Assembly (NCBI GenBank): GCA_036336795.1
Contig: JAYZFL010000022.1
Location: forward strand, 1-64,000
DNA length: 64,000 nt
Source: UBA822 sp036336795
GTDB lineage: Bacteria > Gemmatimonadota > Gemmatimonadetes > Longimicrobiales > Gaopeijiaceae
Reading direction: 5' to 3'
Under the pieces are notes generated by a model. It made no database searches, was not told the DNA's origin, and saw only the letters and a list, made by a program, of their open reading frames with translations. This document shows, piece after piece, positions 26,024 to 34,164 of this stretch (positions are counted from its first letter, which is position 1; every line of letters begins with the position of its first letter). The translations under genes and the position numbers were made by a program.

Positions 26024-26061
26024 AAAACACACATGGCCTGGAAGCTCTCACCTCCAGGCCA
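26024..26061 (-). terminator. Terminator downstream of trxA
   Basis: A perfect 9-bp stem, TGGCCTGGA (26034-26042) against TCCAGGCCA (26053-26061), with a 10-nt loop. On the minus strand it is followed by TGTGTGTTTTG. It begins 30 nt after the trxA stop. Confidence 0.82.
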
Positions 26062-26090
26062 CATCTAGACCGACAAACGCGGGGCTGGTC

Positions 26091-26426
26091 CTACATATGC
26101 TCTTGGACCTTGGACTCAAGGGTCTCTCGAGGAACTGCACCGACCACCGTATCCACGTGTTCCCCGTCTCTAAAAAACAGGATACTTGGAATCGAGCGAA
26201 CCGCAAAGCGAGTCGTCACCTCGAGGTTGTGATCAACATCCAACTTCCCCACCTTAACGCCTTGATCACCATAATCCTCTGCCAACTTCTCGACGATGGG
26301 TGCGACCATACGGCAAGGACCGCACCACTCCGCCCAGAAATCCACCACGGTCAGGCCGTTAGCACTCTCGACAGTGTCCGCAAAATTTTGGTCTGTAATC
26401 TCTACGATTTTTCCGTCGCTACTCAT
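26091..26426 (-). CDS. trxA: Thioredoxin
   Basis: A 111-residue cytosolic disulfide reductant. The active site WCGPC has cysteines 35 and 38 after VVDFWAE. The cis-Pro is in RSIPSILFF, and the buried Asp is in VVDF. AAGGAG lies 8 nt upstream of the ATG. A possible 70-codon gene overlaps its first bases upstream, and a strong terminator follows, so it ends its transcript. Confidence 0.97.
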   Translation of the reverse strand: MSSDGKIVEITDQNFADTVESANGLTVVDFWAEWCGPCRMVAPIVEKLAEDYGDQGVKVGKLDVDHNLEVTTRFAVRSIPSILFFRDGEHVDTVVGAVPRETLESKVQEHM

Positions 26427-26631
26427 TGCTCGATCTCCTTAGTACCTTCAATGGGCCGGCTCTACCATCCGGTCCAGATTCGTCCATTTTATCTTGTGGC
26501 GTGTTTATGAACAGCTTTCCGCTTAAGGACGTCTCCGTCACTTTTGGGTCCGTTCGAAATTCGTCAGTGTCCTTCGAACCCGTCACGGGGCAAAGTTGTT
26601 CCACGATGGAAGAACCTCCCTTCCACAGCAT
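26419..26631 (-). CDS. Possible small protein upstream of trxA
   Basis: A 70-codon frame beginning MLWKGGSSIVEQLCPVTG and ending in the first codons of trxA (8-nt overlap). GAAGG lies 8 nt before the ATG. The position and overlap suggest translational coupling to trxA, but the composition is unremarkable and I recognise no family. It may be chance. Confidence 0.25.
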   Translation of the reverse strand: MLWKGGSSIVEQLCPVTGSKDTDEFRTDPKVTETSLSGKLFINTPQDKMDESGPDGRAGPLKVLRRSSNE

Positions 26632-26758
26632 GAATGTAGCCTTCAAGAACTCATGACTATCACCACCTCGGACTTAGCAAGATCAAGTACAATACACCTA
26701 CAGCACGAAGCAAAATGAAATGAACGGAGCACCCGGCATCACCCGAATACCCGAATCG

Positions 26759-27112
26759 ATGAACCGGCCTGTCCGACTGTACCTGCTCCGGGCCTTCTTT
26801 CTTCTCTTGGCTCTGCCGTTCACATGGGCTTGCAGCTTCGGTCCTACTGGGTCTTCCATAGAAATCCAAGCGCGGGAGCGCTTTATCAATGTGTACGTGG
26901 ACATGCGCATCCTTTCACTTCGCATGCGCACCCTCGAGATCAGTGACACGGTGAAGGATAGCATCTTGCGAACTCATGGCGTGACCGAAGACGAACTCTT
27001 GAATTTCGTCGAGACACACGGAACCGACGTCGGGTTCATGAGGGAAGTGTGGAATGACATCGAGACCCGGATTTCTGAAGAACGAGAGGAAGACGCGACC
27101 TATGGGAGGTAA
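26759..27112 (+). CDS. Small putative lipoprotein, unknown
   Basis: 117 residues. A basic N-terminus and hydrophobic core (LYLLRAFFLLLALPFTWAC) end in a lipobox-like Cys. After it comes a helical domain with a repeated basic pattern (RFINVYVDMRILSLRMRTLE) and KDSILRTHGVTEDELLNFVETHG near 65, reminiscent of small DUF4296-type lipoproteins, though this is weak. It is the only plus-strand gene in a 50-kb minus-strand block, divergent from trxA and convergent with guaA. TACAAT at 26688-26693 is a possible -10. The frame opens 13 codons earlier (26720), but the ATG at 26759 places the signal peptide properly. Confidence 0.68.
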   Translation: MNRPVRLYLLRAFFLLLALPFTWACSFGPTGSSIEIQARERFINVYVDMRILSLRMRTLEISDTVKDSILRTHGVTEDELLNFVETHGTDVGFMREVWNDIETRISEEREEDATYGR

Positions 27113-27149
27113 AGTGTCCCATCTTCACCACGAGCCTCAGCGGAGCCAT

Positions 27150-27175
27150 CCAAGAAATCTGACCAAGAAATCTGA
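27150..27175. repeat. Tandem 13-bp duplication
   Basis: CCAAGAAATCTGA is present twice in direct tandem (27150-27162 and 27163-27175), between the convergent 3' ends of the small lipoprotein gene and guaA. Probably a simple duplication. Confidence 0.85.
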
Positions 27176-27194
27176 AACTTATCTTATTGGCTCT

Positions 27195-28739
27195 TCACTC
27201 CCACTCGATTGTGGCAGGGGGCTTGGAAGACACGTCGTAGCAAACCCGATTCACTCCGACTACTTCGTTTCCAATCCGCGATGAGATGCGGGCAAGAATC
27301 TCGTGGGGGAAGGGATACCAATCCGCCGTCATTCCATCTCGGGATGTCACCGCCCGCAGAGCCACCACGTTCTCGTACGTGCGGTGGTCTCCCATGACTC
27401 CAACAGCCTTAACAGGAAGCAGAACCGCAAAGGCCTGCCAGATCTCGTCGTAGAGCCCAGCCGCCCTAATCTCATCGAGATAAATCGCGTCAGCCTCCCT
27501 GAGGATGTCGAGCCGCTCCGCAGTCACTTCTCCGAGCACTCGGATTCCCAGCCCTGGCCCGGGAAATGGGTGTCGACGGATGAACTCCTCCGGAAGCCCG
27601 AGCTCACGGCCTACGTCGCGGACCTCGTCCTTGAAAAGCTCCCGAAGCGGCTCGATTAACTCGAACGGGAGATCCTCCGGAAGTCCGCCCACGTTGTGAT
27701 GGGTCTTGATCGTCTCTGAGGGCCCACCAGTGGAGAGTGACTCGATCACGTCCGGGTAAAGAGTTCCCTGCACGAGATAACCAGCTCCCGTATCTTCGTC
27801 CCGGGCAACACGGCTGAAAACATCGCCGAAGATATGCCCAATCCGTCGGCGCTTCTCCTCAGGATCTTCAACACCCTTGAGCACGGTGAGAAACTCCTTA
27901 ACCGCGTCCACAACCACCAAGCGGACACCCATATGTTTTCGGAACGTACGCTCGACGTTCTCCCGCTCATCTTTTCGAAGAAGCCCATTGTCGACGAAGA
28001 CGCAGGTCAAGCGGTCTCCTATCGCTTTGTGAACCAGAGCTGCCGCCACCGACGAGTCGACCCCACCCGACAATCCACAGATCACCGTCCCCTCTCTCAC
28101 TATCTCTCGAATCGCATCGATCGACTCTTGGATGAAAGCCCCCGTGGTCCATGTGGGGCGACATCCACAAACTCGAATCAAGAAGTTTGAGATCATCTCT
28201 CCGCCGTGCACACTTTGCACCACCTCGGGATGGAATTGAACTCCGAATATGGGCCGATCCACATGGCGGAACGCGGCCACCGGAAGAGTCTCTGTGGACG
28301 CGAGCGAACGATATCGGTCCGGTAGCCGACCGACATGGTCTGCGTGTGAACACCAGACTTGTGTCGGCTCCTCCACTGAAAATCCGTGGAAAATATCCTT
28401 CGGCTCCTGCACTTCCAGCTGCGCTCGTCCGTATTCCCGACGTCCCAATGTGACTTCACTGCCCTCCAACTGAGCAATCAGTTGCATTCCATAGCAGATC
28501 CCCAGAAGCGGGATCCCGAGTTCGAGGATCCCCGGGTCGATCGTCGGAACATCTTTGTCGTAAACCGAGGCCGGTCCTCCGGACAGTATGATTCCGGTCG
28601 GTGCCCACTCCCGGATCCAGTCGAGAGTGCGCGTGGGCGGATGAATCTCAGAGTACACCTGTTCCTCACGGATTCTCCTAGCAATGAGCTGGGTATACTG
28701 GGATCCGAAATCGAGGATGAGAATTCGATCGTACTTCAT
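27195..28739 (-). CDS. guaA: GMP synthase (glutamine-hydrolysing)
   Basis: Converts XMP to GMP. The 514-residue protein has an N-terminal class I amidotransferase domain: ILDFGSQYTQLIARR at 8-22, Cys82 in LLGICYGMQL, and FHPEVVQS. The ATP pyrophosphatase P-loop is GLSGGVDSSVAA near 228, and the C-terminal dimerisation domain has RHPFPGPGLGIRVLGEV and ends PPATIEWE. It sits about 130 nt downstream of proS with a structured leader between them, so it may have its own control. It draws on IMP made by purH elsewhere in the window. Confidence 0.97.
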   Translation of the reverse strand: MKYDRILILDFGSQYTQLIARRIREEQVYSEIHPPTRTLDWIREWAPTGIILSGGPASVYDKDVPTIDPGILELGIPLLGICYGMQLIAQLEGSEVTLGRREYGRAQLEVQEPKDIFHGFSVEEPTQVWCSHADHVGRLPDRYRSLASTETLPVAAFRHVDRPIFGVQFHPEVVQSVHGGEMISNFLIRVCGCRPTWTTGAFIQESIDAIREIVREGTVICGLSGGVDSSVAAALVHKAIGDRLTCVFVDNGLLRKDERENVERTFRKHMGVRLVVVDAVKEFLTVLKGVEDPEEKRRRIGHIFGDVFSRVARDEDTGAGYLVQGTLYPDVIESLSTGGPSETIKTHHNVGGLPEDLPFELIEPLRELFKDEVRDVGRELGLPEEFIRRHPFPGPGLGIRVLGEVTAERLDILREADAIYLDEIRAAGLYDEIWQAFAVLLPVKAVGVMGDHRTYENVVALRAVTSRDGMTADWYPFPHEILARISSRIGNEVVGVNRVCYDVSSKPPATIEWE

Positions 28740-28869
28740 TTAGCACCTGAGAAAACGAACATAACGTAAACCGGAGCGACCAACTCCATTGCTAGTTCTG
28801 AGACTCTGTGATAACCGTCGCGAAGTTCGCTGTAAACTTGACCGGAGCCCCGGTTCACAGAACTCAGCT
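28740..28869 (-). promoter_or_regulatory. Structured leader between proS and guaA
   Basis: Within 130 nt the minus strand can form two competing pairings. AGTTCTG with CAGAACT uses 28858-28864 and 28794-28800. CTGTGAACCG with CGGTTATCACAG uses 28851-28860 and 28806-28817. Smaller stems (GCGA-ACT-TCGC, ACCGG-GGCT-CCGGT) lie inside. No U-run terminator and no riboswitch class I know is visible. Confidence 0.3.
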
Positions 28870-30330
28870 CTAGTAAGCTCGAGCCCAAACGACCTCCATT
28901 TTGGAAGCACTGTCACCGCCAATGCATCTCAATGGCACTTTCTGGGATCTGAACTCCTCGTCAGGAATGCATCGGAGGGTGGCGCGCGTTTCTTCCTTGA
29001 TGCGCTCTTCCACCGACGGATCCCCACTCCACCCAGTGTAGACGTATCCGCCGGAGGTCGTAATGATCTCTTCAAGCTCTTCGATGCTTTCGACACCGCG
29101 GTGTGAATTCGCTTCTCGTTGAGTCGTAGCGTCTCGGAGTAATTGATCCTGGAGGACCTGTAGTCTACTCGGAATCGTCCCGAGGGCCTCGGCCTCTGGT
29201 AAGAATTCCTTACGCGCATCGTCGGCAGTCCGAACCCTCTTCGCGAGGACAACCTGCTCCTTCTCCATATCCTTCGGCCCAACTTCCATACGTAATGGGA
29301 CGCCCTTCCGCTCCCACTCGTAGAACTTGCTTCCGGGACTCATGTAGTCTCTGCCATCCACTTTGGCCCGTACCCCCCTTGCCTGGAGAGCTTCTCTCAA
29401 CGCGTCTGCCTTCTCGAGAACCGGCCCGTAGTTATCCCCCTTCAAAATCGGAACAATGACAACCTGAATAGGAGCAAGCTTAGGAGGCAGTACCAACCCC
29501 TGGTCATCCCCGTGTGTCATAACCAATCCCCCTACAAGACGAGTAGAGACACCCCAGGAAGTGTTCCAACCATACTCTTCTCTCCCTTCTATGGACTGAA
29601 AGGTGAGATCGAATTGCTTCGAGAAATTCTGCCCTAGAAAGTGGGACGTTCCCGCTTGCAGAGCCCGTAGGTCCTGCATCATCACCTCACACGAGTAGCT
29701 TCGGACCGCGCCGGCAAACTTCTCAGCCTCGGACTTGAGACCCGTCACCGGGGGCATCGCCATCCACTCTTCCATGAACGTTCGATACACACCCAGCATC
29801 CGCCTCGTGTGCTCCTCAGCCTCCTCTGCACTGACGTGCACTGTGTGGCCTTCCTGCCACAGAAATTCAGAGGTCCGAAGAAACAGACGAGTTCGAAGTT
29901 CCCACCGCATTACGTTGGCCCACTGATTGATCAACAGCGGCAGATCCCGATAGCTTTGCACCCATTTCACAAACATGGACATGACGATTGTCTCAGAGGT
30001 AGGCCGCACCACGAGCGGTTCCTCGAGTTCCTTCCCGCCCGCATGCGTTACCACCGCGAGCTCAGGCTTGAAGCCCGCGATGTGCTCCTTTTCCTTCTCT
30101 ATGAAGCTCATGGGTATTAGAAGTGGAAAGTACGCGTTCTCGTGCCCGGTGGCCTTGAACATGTCGTCAAGAGCCCGCTGCATGTTTTCCCATAGCGAAT
30201 AGCCCCAAGGCCGAATCACCATGCTTCCTCGGACCGGGGAGTAATCAGCCAACTCTGAACGCAAAACGAGTTCATTGTACCAAGCGGCGAAGTCCTCACT
30301 CCTCGGCGTTAATTTCTTATCGTCAGCCAT
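28870..30330 (-). CDS. proS: Proline--tRNA ligase (short, archaeal/eukaryote-like type)
   Basis: A class II synthetase of 486 residues. It lacks the bacterial editing insertion and has the C-terminal zinc-type extension ending in Tyr (WARAY), as in ProS type 3. Motif 2 is RWELRTRLFLRTSEFLWQEGHT, and VVRPTSETIVMSMF carries the Pro/ATP site. Motif 3 is near WGVSTRLVGGLVMTHGDDQGL. It begins within the last codons of the small membrane protein gene (8-nt overlap), in an operon with hisS. Confidence 0.95.
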   Translation of the reverse strand: MADDKKLTPRSEDFAAWYNELVLRSELADYSPVRGSMVIRPWGYSLWENMQRALDDMFKATGHENAYFPLLIPMSFIEKEKEHIAGFKPELAVVTHAGGKELEEPLVVRPTSETIVMSMFVKWVQSYRDLPLLINQWANVMRWELRTRLFLRTSEFLWQEGHTVHVSAEEAEEHTRRMLGVYRTFMEEWMAMPPVTGLKSEAEKFAGAVRSYSCEVMMQDLRALQAGTSHFLGQNFSKQFDLTFQSIEGREEYGWNTSWGVSTRLVGGLVMTHGDDQGLVLPPKLAPIQVVIVPILKGDNYGPVLEKADALREALQARGVRAKVDGRDYMSPGSKFYEWERKGVPLRMEVGPKDMEKEQVVLAKRVRTADDARKEFLPEAEALGTIPSRLQVLQDQLLRDATTQREANSHRGVESIEELEEIITTSGGYVYTGWSGDPSVEERIKEETRATLRCIPDEEFRSQKVPLRCIGGDSASKMEVVWARAY

Positions 30331-30628
30331 CGTTTCTCGTCGTCATGTGGCTAGAAAGGTTGACCCGGTTCTGGCCGGCATCGTCCGGAGAAAGGCTCTG
30401 CCGGTGCACAAGGACTCCCGGAACTACGAAGAAAAGGACGGAAGCCACTCCCCAAACAAGCCTAAAAGACACACCGATTGTACTCTCCAGCAACCACGCC
30501 AAAAGCGCGCCGGCGATGAGCGCGAGAACCACGACCACACCAAGGATAATGAACTCCAAAACATTCAGACGTCGGATGGCCATTTCCATCATCCGCCGCG
30601 TTTCCCGATGTTCACCCCCCTGGCTCAC
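30323..30628 (-). CDS. Small membrane protein between hisS and proS
   Basis: 101 residues with two hydrophobic helices: LEFIILGVVVVLALIAGALLAW at about 24-45, and FRLVWGVASVLFFVVPGVLV at about 55-74. The ends are charged. The GTG start overlaps the hisS stop (GTGA) and its end overlaps the proS start, so it is clearly a gene of this operon. There is no motif. It resembles generic two-pass proteins, and a role in tRNA charging is not implied. Confidence 0.7.
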   Translation of the reverse strand: MSQGGEHRETRRMMEMAIRRLNVLEFIILGVVVVLALIAGALLAWLLESTIGVSFRLVWGVASVLFFVVPGVLVHRQSLSPDDAGQNRVNLSSHMTTRNDG

Positions 30629-31908
30629 TGAAACTCGCCCAGCGGAGCCTCTCGCTCCTCTCCAGAAGCCATGTCACGGATAACTACGCAGTTTCGTGAA
30701 ATTTCCTCGGGTCCCAGAACAATCACCTTGTGCGCGCCAGCATTTCCTGCCGCCTGGAACTGCTTTCGCACTGACTGTTCACGGAGCCCGTAAAGAACAC
30801 TGGCTCCGAGCTCCCGCTGGGCATGGCCGATCGAGAGCGCCAACTCACGATGTTCCTCTCCGATGATCACGATGAAGTAGTCGACTCGCTGCAAACTTTC
30901 GGGTGCAAGGTTCCGCTCCCGAAGAAGCTCTCCGAGCACGACATCTCCCATGCCAAAACCCACAGCCGGAACCGAATCTCTTCCAACAAGTTCCAGCAGG
31001 CGATCATAACGCCCACCTCCACAGATCGCCCGCAGTTCTCCTCTTCGGTCGAACAACTCAAAAACGATGCCCGTATAGTATGCGAGCCCCCGGACAATTC
31101 GCAGATCGAACTCTAGGTAGGGCCCAAGGCCCATCGCCCGCAACGAAGCGGCGTATATTTCCAATCGTTCCAGACCCGCGCCGACACCCTCAGCGGCTCC
31201 GAACTGGTCCATGAGCGCCTCTAGGCCTGGTCGCCGAAACAACTCCAGTGCAGATCGGGCCGCCTTCTCGGATAGGCCGGCCTCGGATCTAAATCGCTTC
31301 AGAGATTGATCGGGATTCGAACGCTGGAGTTTATCGATTATGGCGAAAGCCGCAGGAAGACAACTCTTATCCACTCCGATGGCGGTAAGCACCTCGCTCA
31401 GAAGCCGCCGGTCCGAAACCTTCACGCATACATCCTCATGATCAAGTCCCAGCTCTCTTAGTCCGTCCAAAGCAATAGCAACGACCTCCACATCGGCTCC
31501 CACTCCTTCTTCACCCACGATGTCCACGTTCCATTGGAAGTGCTCTCGTAGACGACCCTTTTGTTGTCGCTCATAGCGGTACAGTTGCGGCACCGAGAAC
31601 CAGCGTATCGGCTTCGCCATGGATCGATGCCGCTCGCTGAGAATCCTGGCGAGGGACGGTGTCATCTCCGGCCTGAGGGTGACCTCTCGCTCACCCTTGT
31701 CCTGGAAATTGTAGAGCTGGCCCACGATCTCTTCTCCGCTCTTCTTGACGTAGAGGTCTAGGAGCTCCAACGGTGGACCGTCGTACTCCCTGAATCCGTA
31801 GCGACGCGAAACACGGCGCCATCCATCCAGGATATATTCACGAAAGTCGAGATCCTCCGGAACGAAGTCGCGGAATCCCGGAAGACGCTTAAAAGTTGGT
31901 TTCGACAT
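30625..31908 (-). CDS. hisS: Histidine--tRNA ligase
   Basis: A class II synthetase of 427 residues starting MSKPTFKRLPGFRDFVPED. Motif 2 is WFSVPQLYRYERQQKGRLREHFQWNVDI. The histidine loop motifs are LRIVRGLAYYTGIVFELFD and AICGGGRYDRL. An anticodon-binding domain follows (VIIGEEHRELALSIGHAQREL). The ATG at 31908 matches the family N-terminus; the frame opens earlier but would overlap folC. It lies 43 nt after folC. Confidence 0.96.
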   Translation of the reverse strand: MSKPTFKRLPGFRDFVPEDLDFREYILDGWRRVSRRYGFREYDGPPLELLDLYVKKSGEEIVGQLYNFQDKGEREVTLRPEMTPSLARILSERHRSMAKPIRWFSVPQLYRYERQQKGRLREHFQWNVDIVGEEGVGADVEVVAIALDGLRELGLDHEDVCVKVSDRRLLSEVLTAIGVDKSCLPAAFAIIDKLQRSNPDQSLKRFRSEAGLSEKAARSALELFRRPGLEALMDQFGAAEGVGAGLERLEIYAASLRAMGLGPYLEFDLRIVRGLAYYTGIVFELFDRRGELRAICGGGRYDRLLELVGRDSVPAVGFGMGDVVLGELLRERNLAPESLQRVDYFIVIIGEEHRELALSIGHAQRELGASVLYGLREQSVRKQFQAAGNAGAHKVIVLGPEEISRNCVVIRDMASGEEREAPLGEFQ

Positions 31909-31951
31909 GCGGGCGAATCTAAACTGAGTGCTCAGAAAGTACAGTAGGAGA

Positions 31952-33256
31952 TCAGGTTTGTGACACACGTATCTCCGAGTCAGAGAACGCCGCCAAGTCC
32001 AGAACTTGGAGTGCGTCGCCTACGGTATGAGTCGACCCCGTCACTACGATGGTCCCGGAGCCCGCCAAATTCCTCACTCGAGCCAGTGCCTCTTTGAAGT
32101 CGAAAGAAATCTCCGCAAGAGGGGATGCAGCTTCCCGAGCAGCTGTCGCCGGATCCCATCGCCTCTTGACTGGCGCTGAGAATGTCTGAGTTAGAACCAC
32201 GTGGTCCGCTCTTCGGAAGAGAGGAGGGAGCATGGAACGCCAATCCTTGTCTCCGAGTACCGCAATAAGTAGAACAATGGGTCTCGGTAGATCAAGACGT
32301 TCGAGGACCGACGCCAGCGCTCGGGCGCCCGCCGTATTGTGCGCAATGTCAAAAATCCACGTTTGCCCCTCAAAGTATTCTAATTGCGCCCGTCCGGGCC
32401 AACGGACCCCTGCCATTCCTTCTAACAGGTTCGTTCTAGTAGGCAGAAACCTTGACGGAAGCAGCTCTAGGAGGGCGATAGAAAGAGCCCCGTTAATGGC
32501 TTGGTGCACTCCGACCAGCGGAGTTCGGATTCGCAGCACACCCCACGTGGCGGTTGAGATGGTAAAAGCCGTATGGTCCTCCTCAATCTCCAGATCAAGA
32601 GACTCAAGATCAGGCCGAACACTAAGAAAGGGGGCGCCGACCCGAACGCAGGTGCTCTTCAATATGTCGAGGATCTCCTCGTCACTCTCAGTGGTGATAA
32701 ATGGGACACCACCCTTGATGATCCCAGCCTTCTCACGGGCAATCTCGGGCAGCGTCTCGCCAAGATATTCCGAATGATCCTTAGTTATGTTTGTGATCGC
32801 CGTCAGCAAGGGAACCACAACGTTCGTCGCGTCGAGCCGCCCTCCCAATCCGACTTCGATCACCGCCACATCAACTCCCCGTTTCTGGAAAAAATGGAAA
32901 GCCAAACCCGTAGCCGCTTCGAAGAAAGTTAGTCCATGGCGGTGGATCTCCGAACGGAACTCCTCTACGAGTGCGCCCAACTCATTTTCCGGAATCGGAA
33001 TCCCGTCCACCTGGAAACGCTCCCGGAAGGAACAGAGATGGGGGGAAGTATAGAGTCCGACCGAATGATCGCCGTGACTCAGGACCGCAGAAACCATGGA
33101 TCCCACTGAGCCCTTCCCGTTCGTCCCACCCACGTGGATGCAAGGATAGGTCTGCTGAGGATCACCGGTCGCACTCAGGAACTCTTCCATCCGTTCTAGT
33201 TCCCAGTGGACGCCTTGGGCAGGTCCAGGAAATAGCTCCTCTAGTAAGGAGCCCAC
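31952..33256 (-). CDS. folC: Dihydrofolate synthase / folylpolyglutamate synthase
   Basis: A Mur-ligase-fold ATPase of 434 residues that adds glutamate to dihydropteroate and folates. The P-loop GGTNGKGSVG is at 43-52, YTSPHLCSFRERF near 73, VAVIEVGLGGRLDATNV with the Mg site near 133, and TKDHSEYLGETLPEIAREKAGIIK near 160. The C-terminal domain has IFDIAHNTAGARAL. The GTG start has GAAGG 7 nt upstream. It lies between accD and hisS, on one likely transcript. Confidence 0.95.
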   Translation of the reverse strand: MGSLLEELFPGPAQGVHWELERMEEFLSATGDPQQTYPCIHVGGTNGKGSVGSMVSAVLSHGDHSVGLYTSPHLCSFRERFQVDGIPIPENELGALVEEFRSEIHRHGLTFFEAATGLAFHFFQKRGVDVAVIEVGLGGRLDATNVVVPLLTAITNITKDHSEYLGETLPEIAREKAGIIKGGVPFITTESDEEILDILKSTCVRVGAPFLSVRPDLESLDLEIEEDHTAFTISTATWGVLRIRTPLVGVHQAINGALSIALLELLPSRFLPTRTNLLEGMAGVRWPGRAQLEYFEGQTWIFDIAHNTAGARALASVLERLDLPRPIVLLIAVLGDKDWRSMLPPLFRRADHVVLTQTFSAPVKRRWDPATAAREAASPLAEISFDFKEALARVRNLAGSGTIVVTGSTHTVGDALQVLDLAAFSDSEIRVSQT

Positions 33257-33324
33257 AATGATGCCTTCAAGTTAGTCAGGAAGTGGGTCCAACGAGTAAT
33301 CAAGAGACCAGTCAAAGGCTCCCC

Positions 33325-34164
33325 TTAGCCAACCATATGACGTAGCAGAGCCGCCAGAGTCTCTTTTAGCTCTCTGCGGTCCACAACACAGTCGACCATC
33401 CCGTGGGTTAGCAGGAACTCGGAGCGCTGGAAGCCTTTCGGGAGTTCTTGCCGAATCGTCTCACCGATGACGCGCGGACCTGCGAATCCGATGAGAGCTC
33501 CCGGCTCAGCAAGATTGACGTCCCCAAGCATGGCAAAAGAGGCCGTGACACCTCCCGTGGTAGGATCGGTGATAACGGTGATGTACGGGAGAGCCGCTTC
33601 GTGGAGACGAGCCAGAACTGAGGACACCTTCGCCATCTGCATTAGGGAGTAGATTCCCTCCTGCATCCGTGCTCCTCCAGATGCGGTGACCACAATAAGT
33701 GGCTCCTCTCGGTTCAATGCCGCTCCGGCAGCTCGGGTGATCTTCTCACCGACCACCGATCCCATGGATCCACCGACGAATCGGAAATCCATCACCGCCA
33801 AAACGACGCCAGAACCCTCTAGAGTTCCCGTCCCCGCTAGAACCGCCTCCCTGCGACCTACGTCTGCCTCTGCAGCATTGAGGCGATCTTGATATGGTTT
33901 GACATCGTGGAAATCTAGTAGATCCCGGCTCCGCATCTCCCTGTCCATCTCCTCGAAAGAACCCTCGTCTAGTAGAACCTCCACATAGCGTTCTGCCGTA
34001 AAGCGAAAGTGATGCCCGCAAGAAGGGCATACCTGAAGATTCTGCACGAGCTTTTCACCATACAGGATCTCTCCACAACCCTCACATTTGTCGAAGACAT
34101 CGGACGGCACGTCCCTTCGATCCTGGGACCGGAGAGGCTTCTTATTCTTACGAAACCACGCCAT
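33325..34164 (-). CDS. accD: Acetyl-CoA carboxylase carboxyltransferase subunit beta
   Basis: Makes malonyl-CoA with AccA for fatty acid synthesis. The 279-residue protein has an N-terminal four-cysteine zinc finger (C27, C30, C46, C49 in CEGCGEILY and CPSCGHHF). The carboxyltransferase core follows: FVGGSMGSVVGEKITRA, VTASGGARMQEGIYSLMQMAK, and DPTTGGVTASFAMLGD, which forms the oxyanion hole. The start directly follows the rodA stop (TGAATG). accA is not in the window. Confidence 0.96.
   Translation of the reverse strand: MAWFRKNKKPLRSQDRRDVPSDVFDKCEGCGEILYGEKLVQNLQVCPSCGHHFRFTAERYVEVLLDEGSFEEMDREMRSRDLLDFHDVKPYQDRLNAAEADVGRREAVLAGTGTLEGSGVVLAVMDFRFVGGSMGSVVGEKITRAAGAALNREEPLIVVTASGGARMQEGIYSLMQMAKVSSVLARLHEAALPYITVITDPTTGGVTASFAMLGDVNLAEPGALIGFAGPRVIGETIRQELPKGFQRSEFLLTHGMVDCVVDRRELKETLAALLRHMVG

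Noticed and set aside
28740..28869. Known guanine/adenine or PRPP riboswitch in the guaA leader
   Set aside because: The conserved core sequences of those classes are absent. Only generic pairing is seen.
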